Positions 1-8,700 of a stretch of 64,000 nt of DNA are shown piece by piece. The notes under the pieces are model-generated. The model was not told the DNA's origin and did no database searches. It saw nothing but the letters and a program-made list of their open reading frames with translations. The translations under genes and the position numbers were made by a program. The stretch spans positions 1 through 64,000 of the forward strand of contig NZ_FYDO01000023.1 of NCBI RefSeq assembly GCF_900187615.1. The letters run 5' to 3'. Source of the DNA: Pseudomonas sp. Irchel s3f7 (GTDB lineage Bacteria; Pseudomonadota; Gammaproteobacteria; Pseudomonadales; Pseudomonadaceae). Each line of letters opens with the position of its first letter. Positions within the stretch are counted from its first letter, which is position 1.

Positions 1-108
1 GCCCCCAAGCAGATCATCTGTGCGGCGATGCGCAAACTGCTGCATTTCGTTTACGGAGTGCTCAAGTCGGGCCAACCCTTTGACCCGAAACTTGCGCTTG
101 CTCGATGA
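1..108 (+). mobile_element. IS110-family transposase, C-terminal end (partial)
   Basis: Frame 1 is open from the window edge to a TGA at 106-108 and encodes 35 residues containing MRKLLHFVYGVLKSG and QPFDP, the typical C-terminal tail of IS110/IS1111-type transposases (transposase_20 domain). The catalytic serine of that domain would lie upstream, outside the window. Only about 50 bases separate the stop from the next gene start, so the right end of the element must lie between 109 and about 158. IS110-group elements in Pseudomonas often insert in REP sequences, but the target cannot be judged here because the left end is missing. Confidence 0.8.
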
Positions 109-159
109 GAAGCAAGACGGTATCTACGCAGGTCAATCAACACCCATGAAATCGACTAA

Positions 160-870
160 ATGACCCAACCACTTATCGAACTGTCGGACCTGGGCTTCAG
201 TTGGCCCGGTCACCCGCCGCTGCTGGACATTCCGGCCTTTCGCCTGGAGCGCGGGGAAACGCTGTTTCTCAAAGGCCCCAGCGGCAGCGGCAAGACCACC
301 CTGCTCGGCCTGCTCGGCGGTGTGCAGAAGCCTGATCGCGGCAGTATTCGTCTGCTCGGCCAGGAACTGACCGCGCTATCAGCCGGTGCTCGGGATCACT
401 TTCGCGTCGATCACACCGGCTACATTTTCCAACAGTTCAACCTGCTGCCGTTTTTGTCAGTGCGCGAGAACGTCGAACTGCCCTGCCACTTCTCGAAACT
501 GCGCGCCGCACGGGCGAAACAGCGTCACGGCAGCGTTGATAAAGCGGCAGCCACCCTGCTCGCTCACCTGGGTTTGAAGGATGAAAGCATCCTCGGTCGC
601 CGCGCCGACTCTCTGTCCATCGGCCAGCAACAACGGGTCGCCGCCGCGCGCGCCTTGATCGGTCAGCCCGAGCTGGTGATTGCCGACGAGCCGACCTCGG
701 CGCTGGATTACGACGCCCGCGAGAACTTCATTCGCCTGCTGTTCGCCGAGTGCCGCGAGGCCGGCTCGAGCCTGTTGTTCGTCAGCCATGACCAGAGCCT
801 GGCACCGCTGTTCGACCGCAACCTGTCGCTGGCCGAGCTCAATCGCGCCGCCACCCCGTCCGAGGTCTGA
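160..870 (+). CDS. ABC transporter ATP-binding protein (LolD/MacB-like; PA4064-type)
   Basis: Nucleotide-binding subunit of an ABC transporter that would energise the FtsX-type permease encoded next. Visible motifs are Walker A GPSGSGKTT (residues 39-47), Q-loop FQQFNLLPF, signature LSIGQQQ (about 150-156), Walker B LVIADEP (about 172-178) and the switch histidine FVSHD (about 206-210). At 236 residues it has the usual size of a LolD-like subunit. The next gene begins one base after its stop codon, and that gene overlaps the DUF3299 gene, so the three form one operon. From memory the same trio in P. aeruginosa (PA4064-4066) follows a DUF2796 gene and is controlled by zinc through Zur; here the expected upstream gene is replaced by an IS110 end. 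The ribosome site before ATG 160 is weak. Confidence 0.9.
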   Translation: MTQPLIELSDLGFSWPGHPPLLDIPAFRLERGETLFLKGPSGSGKTTLLGLLGGVQKPDRGSIRLLGQELTALSAGARDHFRVDHTGYIFQQFNLLPFLSVRENVELPCHFSKLRAARAKQRHGSVDKAAATLLAHLGLKDESILGRRADSLSIGQQQRVAAARALIGQPELVIADEPTSALDYDARENFIRLLFAECREAGSSLLFVSHDQSLAPLFDRNLSLAELNRAATPSEV

Positions 871-871
871 G

Positions 872-2137
872 ATGTATTTATTCCGTCTAGCCATGGCCAG
901 CCTGGCTAACCGCCGCTTCACTGCGATCCTCACAGCGTTCGCCATTGCCTTGTCGGTGTGCCTGCTGCTGGCCGTCGAGCGCGTGCGCACCGAGGCCAAG
1001 GCCAGTTTCGCCAGCACCATCAGCGGCACTGACCTGATCGTCGGCGCCCGTTCGGGCTCGGTGAACCTGCTGTTGTATTCGGTGTTCCGCATCGGCAACG
1101 CCACCAACAACATCCGCTGGGACAGCTTCGAGCATTTCGCCAACAACCCGAAAGTGAAATGGGCGATCCCGATGTCCCTCGGCGATTCCCATCGCGGTTA
1201 TCGGGTGATGGGCACCACCGAAGCGTACTTCGAGCACTACCAGTACGGCCGCCAGCAACACCTGCAATTGAGCGATGGCCGCGCCTTCGAAACCGATCCT
1301 TTCGAAGTGGTGCTCGGCGCCGAAGTGGCCGAGGCGCTGCATTACAAACTGGGCGACAAACTGGTCCTGGCCCATGGTGTGGCAGCGATCAGCCTGGTCA
1401 AGCACGATGACAAGCCGTTCACCGTGGTCGGTATTCTCAAGCGCACCGGCACCCCGGTCGACCGCACGCTGCACATCAGCCTCGGCGGTATGGAAGCGAT
1501 TCACATCGACTGGCACAACGGCGTGCCGGCCCGCGGTGACGGTCGCGTCACGGCCGATCAAGCGCGCAACATGGACCTGACGCCGCAGGCGATCACCGCG
1601 TTCATGCTCGGCCTCAACAACAAGATTTCGACGTTTGCCCTGCAACGCGACATCAACGAATTCCGTGGTGAACCGCTGCTGGCGATCCTGCCGGGCGTGG
1701 CGCTGCAAGAGTTGTGGAGCTTGATGGGCACGGCGGAAAAAGCCTTGTTCGTGATCTCGCTGTTTGTGGTGCTGACCGGGTTGATCGGCATGCTCACAGC
1801 CATTCTCACCAGCCTCAACGAACGTCGCCGGGAGATGGCGATTCTGCGTTCCGTGGGTGCGAGGCCGTGGCACATCGCGACGTTGCTGGTGCTGGAAGCC
1901 TTTGCGTTGGCGCTATCGGGCGTGATCGCCGGTGTGGCGCTGCTGTATGTGTGCATCGCCGCCGCCCAAGGGTACGTGCAAGCCAATTACGGTCTGTATT
2001 TGCCACTGAGTTGGCCAAGTGAATATGAATGGACGCTGCTCGGTGGCATCCTGATCGCCGCGTTGCTGATGGGCAGCGTGCCGGCCTGGCGTGCCTATCG
2101 CCAATCGTTGGCCGATGGTCTGTCGATCCGTTTATGA
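872..2137 (+). CDS. ABC transporter permease, FtsX/MacB type
   Basis: Inner-membrane permease of the same transporter. The ATG at 872 follows the ATPase stop directly and gives MYLFRLAMASLANRRF and then a first membrane segment (AILTAFAIALSVCLLL), which is the normal FtsX-family start; the longer open frame upstream overlaps the ATPase gene and is not used. A large periplasmic region follows. Three more hydrophobic segments near residues 290-315, 340-365 and 385-410 make up the FtsX domain, with the family-typical stretch NERRREMAILRSVGA between two of them. Length is 421 residues. Its stop overlaps the next start (ATGA), which implies translational coupling with the DUF3299 protein. The substrate is unknown; a lipoprotein or metal-stress role is inferred only from synteny. 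Confidence 0.9.
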   Translation: MYLFRLAMASLANRRFTAILTAFAIALSVCLLLAVERVRTEAKASFASTISGTDLIVGARSGSVNLLLYSVFRIGNATNNIRWDSFEHFANNPKVKWAIPMSLGDSHRGYRVMGTTEAYFEHYQYGRQQHLQLSDGRAFETDPFEVVLGAEVAEALHYKLGDKLVLAHGVAAISLVKHDDKPFTVVGILKRTGTPVDRTLHISLGGMEAIHIDWHNGVPARGDGRVTADQARNMDLTPQAITAFMLGLNNKISTFALQRDINEFRGEPLLAILPGVALQELWSLMGTAEKALFVISLFVVLTGLIGMLTAILTSLNERRREMAILRSVGARPWHIATLLVLEAFALALSGVIAGVALLYVCIAAAQGYVQANYGLYLPLSWPSEYEWTLLGGILIAALLMGSVPAWRAYRQSLADGLSIRL

Positions 2138-2667
2138 GGATGTTGAAAATGCCCCGCGCTGTACTTGCGCTGTTGATGCTGGTCGCCCTGCCCCTGTGGG
2201 CGGCACAGCCCAAAGACCTGACCTGGTCGGAAATGATTCCGCCTGACGCGCCGGCTGAAGTGCCGAACATGACACCGCTGCACGATCTGTCGAAGATGAG
2301 CGATGCGTTGTCGGCCGAATCGGCGCCGGCCGCCAGGCAAGACCTGCCCAACGCACCGGTGGTCAAGGCGCTCGACGGTCAGAACATCCGCTTGCCGGGC
2401 TACATCGTGCCACTGGAAGTGAACGAGGAAGGACGCACCACCGAGTTTCTGCTGGTGCCGTATTTCGGCGCTTGCATCCATGTGCCGCCACCGCCGTCGA
2501 ACCAGATCGTGCACGTCAAAAGCGAAGTCGGGGTGAAGGTCGACGAACTGTATCAACCGTACTGGATCGAAGGTGCATTGCAGGTCCAGGCGTCCAGCAG
2601 CGAGTTGGCGGATGCCGGGTACCAGATGGCGGCGGACAAGATTTATTTGTATGAGTTACCGGAGTGA
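2134..2667 (+). CDS. DUF3299 exported protein
   Basis: Predicted periplasmic protein of 177 residues. Residues 1-23 (MRMLKMPRAVLALLMLVALP, then LWAA) form a signal peptide. The DUF3299 core is plain: LPGYIVPLEV, then EFLLVPYFGACIHVPPPP, a strongly conserved block with a single cysteine. The start ATG at 2134 overlaps the permease stop and gives the signal peptide, so it is preferred over the longer frame beginning at 2029. It is the third gene of the ABC operon and is likely a periplasmic partner of the transporter. The biochemical role of DUF3299 is not known to me; the conserved Cys-His pair could bind a metal, in line with the zinc link of the P. aeruginosa counterpart. Confidence 0.88.
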   Translation: MRMLKMPRAVLALLMLVALPLWAAQPKDLTWSEMIPPDAPAEVPNMTPLHDLSKMSDALSAESAPAARQDLPNAPVVKALDGQNIRLPGYIVPLEVNEEGRTTEFLLVPYFGACIHVPPPPSNQIVHVKSEVGVKVDELYQPYWIEGALQVQASSSELADAGYQMAADKIYLYELPE

Positions 2668-2716
2668 ATCCGCTGGTTTTTTGTTGCCTGCCAGACCGTC
2701 ATTGATCGATTAACCC

Positions 2717-2745
2717 CCTGTAGGCGCGAGCTTGCTCGCGATGGG
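2717..2745. repeat. REP-like element
   Basis: CCTGTAGGCGCGAGCTTGCT with the following CGCGATGG matches the Pseudomonas REP consensus; the GCGAGC/GCTCGC arms form a small hairpin. It lies between the DUF3299 gene and oprG. Confidence 0.7.
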
Positions 2746-2786
2746 GACAGTAAAATCATCAAAAAAATCCATCCTTGCGCAATTTA

Positions 2787-2800
2787 TTGAGCTAAATCAA
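2787..2800 (+). promoter_or_regulatory. ANR/FNR box upstream of oprG
   Basis: TTGAGCTAAATCAA differs from the ANR/FNR consensus TTGAT-N4-ATCAA at one base. It is centred about 72 bases before the oprG start. A start of transcription about 41 bases downstream would fall near 2835, next to the AT-rich CATAGA at 2832-2837, which fits a class II activated promoter. oprG of P. aeruginosa is known to depend on ANR, so the site is consistent with the downstream gene. Confidence 0.75.
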
Positions 2801-2865
2801 CAACGCAAAACCATTAGCCAGCTACCATTGGACATAGAAAATTTTCAACATCCTCTGGAGCCCCC

Positions 2866-3564
2866 ATGAACAAGTCCTTGCTCAGCGCCTCGTTGGTTGC
2901 CCTCGCGCTCGCAGCCCCGCTCGCCCACGCCCACCAGGCCGGTGACATTCTCATTCGCGCCGGCGCAATCACCGTTAACCCGGAAGCCGACAGCTCCAGC
3001 GTCAAGGTCGATCAAGGCCCGCTGGCAGGTGCCGATCTGGGTGGCAAGGCGACCCTGAGCAGCGACACGCAGCTGGGCTTGAACTTCGCCTACATGCTCA
3101 CTAACCACTGGGGTATCGAGCTGCTGGCAGCCACCCCGTTCGAGCATGACGTGAAACTCAAGGGCACCGCTCTGAGCGCGGCCAACGGCAAACTCGGCAC
3201 GATCAAGCACCTGCCACCAACCCTGAGCCTGGTGTACTACCCGCTGGATCCGAAGTCGGCATTCCAACCGTACGTGGGCGGCGGCATCAACTACACCTAC
3301 ATCTACGACGAACACGTGAGCAGCGAAGCCGAAGCCGCTGGTTTCAGCGACTTCAAGGCAGAGAACTCCTGGGGTATGGCGTGGCAAGTCGGTGCTGACT
3401 ACATGCTGACCGACAATGTCATGATCAACGCCCAGGTGCGCTACATCGACATCGATACCCGCGCCACCGTCGAAAACGATTCGATTGCCCCTGGCACCCG
3501 GGCACGTGTGGACGTGGATGTGGACCCGTTCATCTACATGGTGGGTCTGGGTTACAAGTTCTAA
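2866..3564 (+). CDS. oprG: OmpW-family outer-membrane protein OprG
   Basis: Eight-stranded beta-barrel porin of the OmpW family, 232 residues. A signal peptide ends after LAHA at about residue 22. The OmpW hallmarks are GDILIRAGAITVNPEADSS at the mature N-terminus, NFAYMLTNHWGIELLAATPF, PTLSLVYYPLD, FQPYVGGGINYTYIY, and a C-terminal aromatic residue in MVGLGYKF. OmpW/OprG proteins are proposed to let small hydrophobic molecules diffuse laterally into the outer membrane. An ANR box precedes it, which suggests expression at low oxygen. A Shine-Dalgarno GGAG sits seven to eight bases before ATG 2866. The following genes are on the other strand, so it is monocistronic and probably ends at the hairpin at 3699-3730. 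Confidence 0.93.
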   Translation: MNKSLLSASLVALALAAPLAHAHQAGDILIRAGAITVNPEADSSSVKVDQGPLAGADLGGKATLSSDTQLGLNFAYMLTNHWGIELLAATPFEHDVKLKGTALSAANGKLGTIKHLPPTLSLVYYPLDPKSAFQPYVGGGINYTYIYDEHVSSEAEAAGFSDFKAENSWGMAWQVGADYMLTDNVMINAQVRYIDIDTRATVENDSIAPGTRARVDVDVDPFIYMVGLGYKF

Positions 3565-3618
3565 AAAACGTTCACGTGGTGGTGAGCCTGGCTTAGTGGT
3601 GAGCAGACTTAGAACTGA

Positions 3619-3662
3619 TGGCGAGCGCATTGCGCTCGACCGGGAGCACGCTCCCTCGCCAC
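3619..3662. repeat. REP-like element
   Basis: GATGGCGAGCGCATTGCGCT followed by CGACCGGGAGCACGCTCCCTCGCC contains two short hairpins of the REP type (GAGCGCATTGCGCTC and GGGAGCACGCTCCC). It lies just after oprG. Confidence 0.55.
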
Positions 3663-3698
3663 AGGAATTGCACACGCTGTAACGCACATTCCGGCCGT

Positions 3699-3730
3699 GA
3701 AAAAGGCGCCTGTAAAAAGGCGCCTTTTTC
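3699..3730. terminator. Bidirectional rho-independent terminator
   Basis: AAAAAGGCGCC and GGCGCCTTTTT face each other across a short loop and give an 11-bp stem with an A tract on one side and a T tract on the other. It separates oprG (plus) from the epimerase gene (minus) and can end both transcripts. Confidence 0.88.
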
Positions 3731-3747
3731 ATGTCCGCGTGAAACGT

Positions 3748-4677
3748 TTATCGCCCCAACAACCGCGCCAGCCCCACACTCATAGGGGTCTGTTCTGTCG
3801 TGGTAAAGCGCTCCAACAGCCGCCGGTTGTTCGCCCGGGAATGACGAATGTCACCGGAACGCGCCGGTCCGTAGCTCACCGCAGGCAACGCGCCGATCAC
3901 CGTTTCAAGGGCCTCGAGCAACTGCTTGAGCGTCGTCGCCTGATTCCACCCGACGTTGACGGCGCCATTTTCGACCTGAGGTTTTTCGATGGCTTGCACC
4001 AGCAAATCGACCAGATCCTCGACATAGACAAAATCACGCGTCTGCTCGCCGTCACCGAACACCGTGATCGGCAGCCCTTTCTGGGCGCGCTCGCTGAAAA
4101 TGCTGATCACCCCGGAGTACGGCGAGGACGGATCCTGGCGCGGGCCGAAGATATTGAAAAAGCGGAAGATCACCGGCTCCAGTGCATGCTGGCGTCGGTA
4201 GAAATCCAGGTAATGCTCGCTGGCGAGTTTGTCCGACGCATAAGGCGTCAACGGTGCTTTTGGCGTGTCTTCGTCGATGGACTCGCCTTCGCCATTGTTG
4301 CCGTACACCGCAGCGCTGGAGGCAAACAGCACGCGTTTGACCCCGGCCTGACGCATGGCTTCGCAGACGTTCAGCGTACCGATGAAGTTGCTCTGGTGCG
4401 TCTTCACTGGATCGTCCACCGAGGCCTGCACCGAGGCCACTGCCGCCAGGTGCGCCACGGCACTGCAACCGACCAGCGCCCGGGCAACCAGCGCCGCATC
4501 GGCCACGTCGCCGACGATCAGCTCGACCTTGGGATTATCCAGCGGCAGGTTGCTGCGCTTACCCGTCGATAAGTCATCGAGAATGCGTACCGAATGGCCC
4601 TTGGCAAGCAAGGCGTCGGTCAGGTGCGAACCAATGAAACCGGCACCGCCGGTGATTAAAACGGGGCCGTCAGCCAT
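3748..4677 (-). CDS. NAD-dependent epimerase/dehydratase (PA4068-type)
   Basis: Extended short-chain dehydrogenase acting on a nucleotide sugar, 309 residues. The N-terminal Rossmann fold is VLITGGAGFIGSHL (GxxGxxG). Other family elements are DDLSTGKRSNL, VAHLAAVASV, the catalytic serine region FASSAAVYG, and YASDKLASEHYL carrying the YxxxK pair (Y at about 143). FRFFNIFGPRQDPSSPYSGV and RDFVYVEDLV are typical of UDP-glucose/galactose 4-epimerase-like enzymes. The start chosen (MADGPVLITGG, 4677) places the NAD motif at the N-terminus; the longer frame upstream lies in the neighbouring gene. It overlaps the end of the upstream RmlD-like gene by eight bases, so the two are co-translated. The exact sugar is not predictable. 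Confidence 0.88.
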   Translation of the reverse strand: MADGPVLITGGAGFIGSHLTDALLAKGHSVRILDDLSTGKRSNLPLDNPKVELIVGDVADAALVARALVGCSAVAHLAAVASVQASVDDPVKTHQSNFIGTLNVCEAMRQAGVKRVLFASSAAVYGNNGEGESIDEDTPKAPLTPYASDKLASEHYLDFYRRQHALEPVIFRFFNIFGPRQDPSSPYSGVISIFSERAQKGLPITVFGDGEQTRDFVYVEDLVDLLVQAIEKPQVENGAVNVGWNQATTLKQLLEALETVIGALPAVSYGPARSGDIRHSRANNRRLLERFTTTEQTPMSVGLARLLGR

Positions 4678-5554
4678 GGCGATAAAACCTGTCCAGTAAA
4701 CCGGGGAGTGCCGCACGCCAGGCGCGGGGTTTGATCCCGAAAGTGTGGAGAATTTTCTTGCAGGCCAGCACCGCGTGTTGCGGCTCTTCGGCAGCATCCG
4801 GGCGCGTGGCGTGGGCCTGGGCGGTCGGCGCTTCGATGGCCAACTCATGCAGGTTGCGGGCTTCGGTGAGAATCGCCTGCCCCAACGCCAGCGGCGTGGT
4901 CGCCTCATGCCCGGCGTAGTGGTACGTACCCCACAGCGGCGCGGCGCAATCGAGTTGCTTGAGTACCGAAATGATCACGCGGGCAGCATCGTCCACCGGC
5001 GTCGGATTGCCCCGGCGGTCGTCGGCCATCAACAGCTCTTCGGGGTTTTCAGCACGTGCCAAGAAGCGGCCAAGGGTGCCATCGGGGCTGTCATCGAGCA
5101 GCCAGCCGAAGCGCAACAACACATGTTGCGGGCAGGTGGCGCGCACGCTCTGCTCGATCCGCCACAACGCCTGACCGCGCAGGCCCAAGGGTAGCGGCTC
5201 GTCTTTTTCGCTGTAGGCGGTGGCGCGGGAGCCGTCGAACACCCGATAGCTCGAAGGTTGCAGCAGCACGATATTGTGGTGTTGGCACAGCTCCGCCAGG
5301 CGCTCGATGGCCCGTTCTTGCTGGGCCAGCCGCTGTTCGCTGACCGCTTCGGCCTGGAACCAGTCGAAGTAGTAGGCGAGGTTGATCAGCGCGTCGGGGC
5401 GCGTGTCGTCGAGCAGTTGCGTCAGGCTCGCGGCATCCCAGCCATCTTGTGGCGGGCGGGGGGCGAGGAAACCGATATCTTCCTCCGCACCGAGGCGAAT
5501 CAGCGCCTGCCCAAGGGCATTTCCGCCGCCCAGTAACATAAGGCGCATTCGCAT
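4670..5554 (-). CDS. RmlD-like sugar nucleotide-binding protein (PA4069-type)
   Basis: SDR-like protein of 294 residues related to dTDP-4-dehydrorhamnose reductase. The N-terminus MRLMLLGGGNALGQALIRLG keeps a Rossmann glycine pattern. Later come ALINLAYYFDWFQAEAVSEQ, VLLQPSSYRVFDGS (serine region) and GNPTPVDDAARVI, the substrate-side region of RmlD. No clear YxxxK is present: the equivalent position reads GQALWRIEQSV, so catalysis may be altered or lost. The stop overlaps the start of the epimerase gene, which suggests the two work together on a surface-polysaccharide sugar. The long open frame back to 5662 has no supporting ribosome site; ATG 5554 or 5548 starts at the conserved domain. Confidence 0.82.
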   Translation of the reverse strand: MRMRLMLLGGGNALGQALIRLGAEEDIGFLAPRPPQDGWDAASLTQLLDDTRPDALINLAYYFDWFQAEAVSEQRLAQQERAIERLAELCQHHNIVLLQPSSYRVFDGSRATAYSEKDEPLPLGLRGQALWRIEQSVRATCPQHVLLRFGWLLDDSPDGTLGRFLARAENPEELLMADDRRGNPTPVDDAARVIISVLKQLDCAAPLWGTYHYAGHEATTPLALGQAILTEARNLHELAIEAPTAQAHATRPDAAEEPQHAVLACKKILHTFGIKPRAWRAALPGLLDRFYRHG

Positions 5555-5687
5555 AGAGTCAGCAGGCCCAGTCTGATTGGAACGATGGTTTTTCGACAGC
5601 GCTTGCGGGCGATGTCGTTGAAAGTTGCAGGAATCGTTGCATTTTGCGGGTTTAGTGCGCAACCGTCATCCGTAAAGTGTAGATGTC

Positions 5688-5742
5688 CGGGATTTGTGGC
5701 GCTGCAACTGGCCCCCATCGCCAGCAAGCCGGCTCCTACAAT
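5688..5742. repeat. REP-like element
   Basis: CCCCCATCGCCAGCAAGCCG followed by GCTCCTACAATGG is the common Pseudomonas REP core. It lies in the short divergent region between the RmlD-like gene and lhr. Confidence 0.7.
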
Positions 5743-5788
5743 GGTTTTGTACTTGCATCTTCCCGGCCTCACCCGCATAAATTGCCCC

Positions 5789-8700
5789 ATGAACCTGCCC
5801 ATCCCCGCAGACAGTGCCCTGACAGGCTTTCACCCCGCCGTCAGCGCCTGGTTCAACCACACCTTCCCTGCGGTCACCGCCGCGCAGGCCCGGGCGTGGC
5901 CGTTGATCCGCCAGCGCCGCTCGACATTGATTGCCGCGCCCACCGGTTCCGGCAAGACCCTCACCGCGTTCCTCGCGGTCATCGACGACCTGGTCCACCA
6001 AGGCCTTGAAAGCCCCGACGGCCTGCCCGATGAAACCCTGGTGGTCTACGTCTCACCGCTCAAGGCCTTGTCCAACGACATCCAGATCAACCTGCAAAAC
6101 CCCTTGGCCGGGATTGCCGAGCAATTGCGCGTGATGGGCCTGCCCGAATTGCAGATCACCACCGCCGTACGCACCGGCGATACGCCGCAAAAAGACCGCA
6201 CGGCGATGCGCAAGATCGCGCCGCACATACTCGTCACCACCCCCGAGTCCCTTTACGTGTTGCTCGGCTCCGATTCCGGGCGGCAGATGCTCGCGACAAC
6301 CCGCACGGTAATCGTCGACGAAATCCACGCCATCGCCGCCAGCAAACGCGGCAGTCATCTGGCCCTGAGCCTCGAACGCTTGCAAGCGCTGTGCGCCGCA
6401 CCACTGGTGCGCATCGGTCTGTCGGCCACGCAAAAACCCATCGAAGCGGTCTCGCGTTTTCTGGTGGGTCGCGATCGCCTTTGCGAGATTGTCGACATCG
6501 GCCACGCCCGTCCACGGGATCTGGACATCGAAGTGCCTCCGGTACCGCTATCGGCCGTGATGGCCAACGATGTCTGGGAACTCGTCTATGACCGTCTCGC
6601 CGCCCTCGCCCGGAAACACCGCACCACGCTGATTTTCGTCAACACCCGACGGCTGGCCGAGCGCCTCAGTCGTCACCTCAGCGAGCGCCTCGGCAAACAC
6701 GCCGTGGCCGCCCACCACGGCAGCCTGGCCAAGGAGTTTCGGCTGGATGCCGAACAGCGGCTCAAGCGTGGCGACTTGCAAGTGCTGATCGCCACCGCAT
6801 CGCTGGAGTTGGGCATCGACATCGGTGACGTCGACCTGGTGTGCCAGATTGCTTCACCGCGCTCGATTGCCGGATTCCTGCAACGGGTCGGTCGCTCCGG
6901 CCACCAGGTCGGCGGCACGCCCAAGGGCCGTTTGTTCGCCACCACCCGCGACGATTTGATCGAATGCGCCGCGCTGCTCGACTGCGTGCGTCGGGGCGAG
7001 CTCGATACCTTGTTGATTCCCAAAGCGCCGCTGGACGTACTGGCGCAACAGATCATCGCCGAAGTCAGCTGCCAGGAGTGGCAGGAGCAAGCGTTGCTGG
7101 ACATGTTTCGCCGCGCTTCGCCGTATGCCGAACTCGACGACAAACATTATCAGGCGCTGCTGCAGATGCTCGCCGAGGGCTACAACGGGCGGCAGGGTAT
7201 TCGCAGCGCCTACCTGCATCGCGACGCCGTGACCCGCACCCTGCGCGGTCGTCGAGGCGCGAAACTCACGGCCGTGACCAGTGGCGGAACCATTCCGGAC
7301 AACGCCGACTACAGCGTGCTGCTGGAACCCCAAGGGCTGAACATCGGCACCATCAACGAAGACTTTGCGGTGGAAAGCATCGCTGGCGATATCTTCCAGT
7401 TGGGCAACACGTCCTACCGGATCCTGCGCGTCGAAACCGGCAAGGTCCGGATCGAGGACGCTCAGGGGCAGCCGCCGACCATTCCGTTCTGGCTGGGTGA
7501 AGCGCCGGGGCGCAGCGCTGAATTGTCTTCGGCGGTGGCGCGCCTGCAAGCGCACCTCGACGCGTTGCTCGGCCACACGCCGGGCAACCTGCAACCGGCG
7601 CTCGACTGGCTGACCGAGACCCTCGGCCTGAACTTCGCCAGCGCTGAGCAACTGGTGGAATACCTGGCCCCGGTGCGCCAGACGCTGGGCGCCCTGCCGT
7701 CGCAAGACACGTTGCTGATGGAGCGCTTTTTCGACGAGTCCGGTGGCACGCAACTGATCATTCACTCGCCTTACGGCAGCCGCATCAACCGCGCCTGGGG
7801 CCTGGCCCTGCGCAAGCGTTTCTGCCGCACCTTCAACTTCGAATTGCAGGCCGCCGCCAGCGAAGACGCCATCGTGTTGTCACTCTCCACCAGCCACAGT
7901 TTCGAACTGGACGATGTCTGGCGCTATCTGCACAGCAACAGTGCCGAACACCTCCTGATTCAGGCCGTGCTCGACGCGCCGCTGTTTGGCGTGCGCTGGC
8001 GCTGGAATGCCGGGGTGGCCCTGGCGTTGCCGCGCTACAGCGGCGGGCGCAAAGTGCCGCCGCAAATCCAGCGGATGAAAAGCGAAGACCTGATCGCCAG
8101 CGTGTTCCCCGATCAGATCGCCTGCGTGGAAAACCTCGCCGGGGAACGGGAAATTCCCGACCATCCGCTGGTGGAACAAACCCTCGACGACTGTCTGCAC
8201 GATGCGATGGACAGCGAAGGCTGGCTGGCCTTGCTGCGGCGCATGGAGCGCGGCGAGGTGCGCCTGATCAGCCGCGAGCTGCCGGCGCCCTCGCCGCTGG
8301 CGGCCGAGATTCTCAGCGCCAGGCCCTACACATTTCTCGACGATGCGCCGCTGGAAGAGCGCCGCACCCAAGCCGTGCTCAACCGGCGCTGGAGCGATCC
8401 GCAATCGACCGACGACCTCGGCGCACTCGATACCGAGGCGATCAACGCCGTGCGCGAAGAAGCCTGGCCTGCGCCCACGGGTGGCGATGAAATGCATGAG
8501 GCACTGATGAGCCTGGCGTGCATCACCGACGCAGAAGCCGAAGCCAACCCGCAGTGGCGCGACTGGCTCAACGCGCTGGCCATGAGCGGTCGCACCACCC
8601 GCTTACAGATCAACGAAGGGAAATCGTTGTGGCTGGCGTTGGAGCGACTGACTTGCCTGCGGGCGATTTATCCACAGGCGCAATTATCGCCAGCCTTGCA

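Noticed and set aside
457..1873. Two long minus-strand frames opposite the ABC transporter genes
   Set aside because: They are mirror frames of GC-rich coding sequence; the plus-strand proteins have full ABC and FtsX motifs.
3697..5194. Plus-strand frames opposite the epimerase and RmlD-like genes
   Set aside because: Compositionally biased, no domain pattern; the minus-strand genes have clear Rossmann motifs.
5585..5788. N-terminal extension of the Lhr frame
   Set aside because: It runs through a REP element and lacks a ribosome site; the Lhr family start fits ATG 5789.
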